Positions 5,590 through 7,461 of a stretch of DNA of 7,461 bases are shown here, in pieces. The number at the start of each line of letters is the position of its first letter. Position 1 is the first letter of the stretch. Under the pieces are notes generated by a model. The model saw only the letters and a list, made by a program, of their open reading frames with translations, searched no databases and had not been told where the DNA came from. A program made the position numbers and the translations under genes. Source of the DNA: Halococcaceae archaeon (GTDB taxonomy: Archaea; Halobacteriota; Halobacteria; Halobacteriales; Halalkalicoccaceae); the NCBI GenBank assembly GCA_007129135.1, contig SKWB01000034.1:1-7461 (forward strand), in the 5' to 3' direction.

Positions 5590-6051
5590 ATGACGACGCT
5601 CTACGACGTCCCGGCGGAGGCGCTCATCGAGGCCCTCGCCGAGCGACTGGACGAGAGACTCGAGGAACCGGAGTGGGCCGCCTACGCGAAGACGGGCGCG
5701 AACCGCGAACTCCCGCCCGAGGAGGAGGGCTTCTGGTCGCTTCGTGCGGCGAGCCTGCTCCGTCGAGTCGCGGTCGACGGACCGGTCGGGGTCGAACGGC
5801 TCTCGACGCACTACGGCGGCGCGAAGGACGGCTCGACGCGCTACCGGGTCGCACCGGCCCGCCACGCCGACGGCAGTTCGAACATCATCCGGACGATCCT
5901 CCAGCAGCTCCAGGAGGAAGGGCTCGTCGACAAGCACGGCTCGGAGGGCCGCGAGGTGACCGGCGAGGGCCGCGCGCTGCTCGACGAGGTCGCGGACGAG
6001 GTGCTCACCGACCTCGTCGACGAGCGTCCGGAGCTCGAACGCTACGCCTAG
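5590..6051 (+). CDS. rps19e: Small-subunit ribosomal protein S19e
   Basis: S19e is an archaeal and eukaryotic protein of the small ribosomal subunit, needed for subunit maturation and absent from bacteria. The 153-residue sequence shows the family pattern: N-terminal [20 protein letters not shown] (1-20), [17 protein letters not shown] (27-43), [12 protein letters not shown] (49-60), [11 protein letters not shown] (67-77), and a winged-helix end [19 protein letters not shown] (97-115) with [16 protein letters not shown] (120-135). The length is usual for archaea. It heads a plus-strand group with PDCD5 and the PP-loop gene. The S19e-PDCD5 pairing recurs in archaeal genomes. It is complete and its composition matches its neighbours. 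Confidence 0.97.
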   Translation: MTTLYDVPAEALIEALAERLDERLEEPEWAAYAKTGANRELPPEEEGFWSLRAASLLRRVAVDGPVGVERLSTHYGGAKDGSTRYRVAPARHADGSSNIIRTILQQLQEEGLVDKHGSEGREVTGEGRALLDEVADEVLTDLVDERPELERYA

Positions 6052-6052
6052 C

Positions 6053-6064
6053 GTAACCGTTTTC
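6053..6064 (+). promoter_or_regulatory. Possible weak internal promoter before the PDCD5 gene
   Basis: GTAACCGTTTTC lies about 25-36 nt upstream of the ATG at 6089, in the 37-bp gap after S19e. It could allow PDCD5 and the PP-loop gene to be transcribed separately as well as by read-through from S19e. GAGGT directly abuts the ATG and is too close to act as a normal Shine-Dalgarno site. Confidence 0.4.
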
Positions 6065-6088
6065 ACGCCAGCAGAGAGAACACGAGGT

Positions 6089-6436
6089 ATGAGCGGCAGC
6101 CCCGAGGACGACCTCGACGAACTCCGTCAGAAACGCCTCGAACAGCTCAAAGAGCAGGAGCAGGGCGCGGCGCAGGAGGAGGCACAGGAACAGGCACAGC
6201 AGCAGGCCGACGCACAGAAGCAGGCGATCCTCCGGCAGTTCCTCACCGACGGCGCGCGAAAGCGGCTGAACTCGGTGCGGATGAGCAAGCCGGAGTTCGC
6301 AGAGCAGGTCGAACAGCAGCTGGTCGCGCTCGCCCAGAGCGGCCGCGTCAACGGCAAGATCGACGAGGAAAAGATGAAGGCGCTGTTGAAGGAGCTCCAG
6401 CCGGATCGGAAACGATTCGATATCAAACGCCGTTAG
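6089..6436 (+). CDS. PDCD5 (TFAR19) family DNA-binding protein
   Basis: This is a small basic-tailed helical protein of the PDCD5 family, found in archaea and eukaryotes. Archaeal members are annotated as DNA-binding, but their role is not settled. Of the 115 residues, 10-48 form a charged, Gln- and Glu-rich helix that may be coiled coil. The core then follows: [21 protein letters not shown] (45-65), [19 protein letters not shown] (67-85), and a basic end [21 protein letters not shown] (95-115). The core pattern, with a Leu-rich helix followed by ARKRLN and then a three-helix bundle, is characteristic. The length is normal. It follows S19e, and its stop abuts the PP-loop gene start, so it is translationally linked to that gene. 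Confidence 0.93.
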   Translation: MSGSPEDDLDELRQKRLEQLKEQEQGAAQEEAQEQAQQQADAQKQAILRQFLTDGARKRLNSVRMSKPEFAEQVEQQLVALAQSGRVNGKIDEEKMKALLKELQPDRKRFDIKRR

Positions 6437-7033
6437 ATGGACTGCGGACTGCTGTACAGCGGGGGAAAGGACTCGACGCTCGCCGCGCTCGTACTCGAGC
6501 GCTTTTACGACGTCACGCTCGTCACCGCCCGGTTCGGCCTCACCGACGACTGGCGTCACGCCGCCGAGAGCGCGGGCCGCCTCGGGTTCCCGTTCGAGAC
6601 GCTCGACCTCGACCCGTCGGTCGCGGAGGACGCCGTGGCGCGGATGGTCGAGGACGGCTACCCGCGCCACGGCATCCAGGAGGTCCACCGCGCCGCGCTC
6701 GACGCGCTCGCCGAGGAGGGCTTCGACGCGGTCGCCGACGGTACCCGACGTGACGACCGGGTTCCGTCGATCTCCCGGGCACAGGCCCAGAGCCTCGAGG
6801 ACCGCCACGACGTCGACTACCTCGCGCCGCTGTCGGGCTTCGGTCGGCGCGCGGTCGACCGACTCGTCGAGGCGACGTTGACGGTGGAGGTCGGCCCCTC
6901 GGAGCAGATCGACCGGGCGGACTACGAGGCCGAACTCCGCGCGCTGCTCGGGGAGCGTGAGGGCGAGGGAGCGATCGCCGAGGTGTTCCCCGCGCACGAC
7001 CAGACCACCGTCACCGGTCGCCGGGACCGGTAA
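6437..7033 (+). CDS. PP-loop ATP pyrophosphatase family protein, function unassigned
   Basis: This is a predicted adenylating enzyme of the N-type ATP pyrophosphatase (PP-loop) superfamily, whose members activate a substrate, often a tRNA base, with ATP. The 198 residues start MDCGLLYSGGKDSTLAAL; the PP-loop SGGKDST is at 8-14. The Rossmann-like strands continue with VTLVTARFG (26-34), and ADGTRRDDRVPSISRAQ (100-116) resembles the conserved GTRRDDR stretch of archaeal homologues. From memory it resembles the group catalogued as COG2117, linked by prediction to tRNA thiolation, but no substrate is proven here. No CXXC zinc ribbon or THUMP domain is visible, so a partner may supply RNA binding. 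The ATG follows the PDCD5 stop with no gap (TAGATG) and has no Shine-Dalgarno sequence. Lying between PDCD5 and hisS fits a translation role. Confidence 0.85.
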   Translation: MDCGLLYSGGKDSTLAALVLERFYDVTLVTARFGLTDDWRHAAESAGRLGFPFETLDLDPSVAEDAVARMVEDGYPRHGIQEVHRAALDALAEEGFDAVADGTRRDDRVPSISRAQAQSLEDRHDVDYLAPLSGFGRRAVDRLVEATLTVEVGPSEQIDRADYEAELRALLGEREGEGAIAEVFPAHDQTTVTGRRDR

Positions 7034-7038
7034 GGACA

Positions 7039-7046
7039 CCTTTTAC
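7039..7046 (+). promoter_or_regulatory. Putative TATA box of hisS
   Basis: CCTTTTAC lies 25-32 nt upstream of the hisS ATG at 7071, in the 37-bp gap after the PP-loop gene. Its position and T-rich core fit a haloarchaeal box A for a leaderless transcript. It suggests that hisS is at least partly transcribed independently of the upstream cluster. Confidence 0.55.
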
Positions 7047-7070
7047 CCACCCACCCGCGAACCCTCGTCC

Positions 7071-7461
7071 ATGTACGACCGGATCAAGGGATTTCGGGAC
7101 TTCTACCCCGAGGAGATGAGCGCCAACCGGCGGGTGATCGACACGATCGAGTCGGTCGCCAGCGGCTACGGCTTCCGCGAGGTCGCCACGCCGGCGCTCG
7201 AACGCACGCGGATGTACGTGGACAAATCGGGCGAGGGGATCGTCGACGAGCTCTACAGCTTCGAGGACAAAGGCGGCCGCGAGGTCGCGCTCACGCCCGA
7301 ACTCACGCCGACGGTCGCGCGGATGGTCGTCGCGAAGGGTCAGGAGCGCTCGAAGCCGATCAAGTGGTACTCGACGCGGCCGTTCTGGCGCTACGAGGAG
7401 CCCCAGCAGGGCCGCTTCCGCGAGTTCTACCAGACGAACGTCGACTGCTTCGGGTCGAGCG
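7071..7461 (+). CDS. hisS: Histidyl-tRNA synthetase, N-terminal part (runs off right edge)
   Basis: Histidyl-tRNA synthetase charges tRNA-His; it is a class II enzyme. The visible 130 residues begin MYDRIKGFRDFYPEEM, the typical HisRS opening. They include YGFREVATPALERT (33-46, the motif 1 area), ELYSFEDKGGREVALTPELTPTVARM (60-85), and class II motif 2 STRPFWRYEEPQQGRFREFYQ (101-121) with the motif 2 arginine and the RFREF loop. The full protein is usually about 430 residues, so the His-specific motifs, motif 3 and the anticodon-binding domain are outside the window. The start is the first ATG after a TATA-like box, with no Shine-Dalgarno sequence. Confidence 0.95.
   Translation, partial: MYDRIKGFRDFYPEEMSANRRVIDTIESVASGYGFREVATPALERTRMYVDKSGEGIVDELYSFEDKGGREVALTPELTPTVARMVVAKGQERSKPIKWYSTRPFWRYEEPQQGRFREFYQTNVDCFGSS

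Noticed and set aside
4867..6066. 399-aa open frame on the minus strand
   Set aside because: It is antisense to the HAD gene and S19e, Arg-rich, matches no family I recognise, and crosses two genes and a promoter. It is the usual GC-rich antisense shadow.
6005..7039. 344-aa open frame on the minus strand
   Set aside because: It is the mirror of PDCD5 and the PP-loop gene. Its Leu-rich stretch is the antisense of the Gln/Glu-rich PDCD5 helix, not a membrane segment of a real protein.
1..7461. Search for CRISPR repeats, tRNA or rRNA genes, insertion sequences and integrase genes
   Set aside because: No spaced long direct repeats, cloverleaf-like segments, transposase motifs or terminal inverted repeats were seen by eye.

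Overview
The window looks like a core chromosomal segment of a haloarchaeon (class Halobacteria). The GC content is high, the proteins are rich in Asp and Glu, and the gene content is archaeal: class I LysRS, archaeal-type UMP kinase, a MobB-MoaE fusion, S19e and PDCD5. Most starts are preceded by an A/T-rich box about 24-33 nt upstream of the ATG with no convincing Shine-Dalgarno sequence, which is the haloarchaeal leaderless pattern. The genus cannot be fixed from the sequence alone.

Layout. Positions 1-1344 (minus strand) hold pyrH followed by lysS, overlapping by 4 nt; lysS runs off the left edge. Diverging from pyrH is a MobB-MoaE fusion gene for molybdenum cofactor synthesis (1430-2257, plus strand). 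A 238-bp AT-rich intergenic region follows, with two 13-bp inverted repeats of the same design. Next is a 79-aa conserved-looking small protein (2496-2735), then a membrane site-2-type metalloprotease (2790-3908). thiL (3935-4801, minus strand) converges on the protease gene and diverges from a HAD-family hydrolase gene (4858-5564). The hydrolase gene carries an apparent frameshift that separates catalytic motif IV from motifs I-III. The right end is a plus-strand translation cluster: ribosomal protein S19e (5590-6051), a PDCD5-family protein (6089-6436), a PP-loop ATPase that starts directly after the PDCD5 stop (6437-7033), and the start of hisS (7071 to the right edge).

How the genes work together. 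The two edges and the S19e-PDCD5-PP-loop-hisS block serve translation (aminoacylation, ribosome assembly, possibly RNA modification). pyrH, thiL and moaE supply nucleotides and cofactors. I see no mobile element, CRISPR array, tRNA, rRNA, integrase or defence gene, and no sign of a new multi-gene system. The points most worth checking are the broken HAD gene, the palindrome pair upstream of the small protein, the MobB-MoaE fusion with its likely SAMP-modified lysines, and the PP-loop gene tied to PDCD5.
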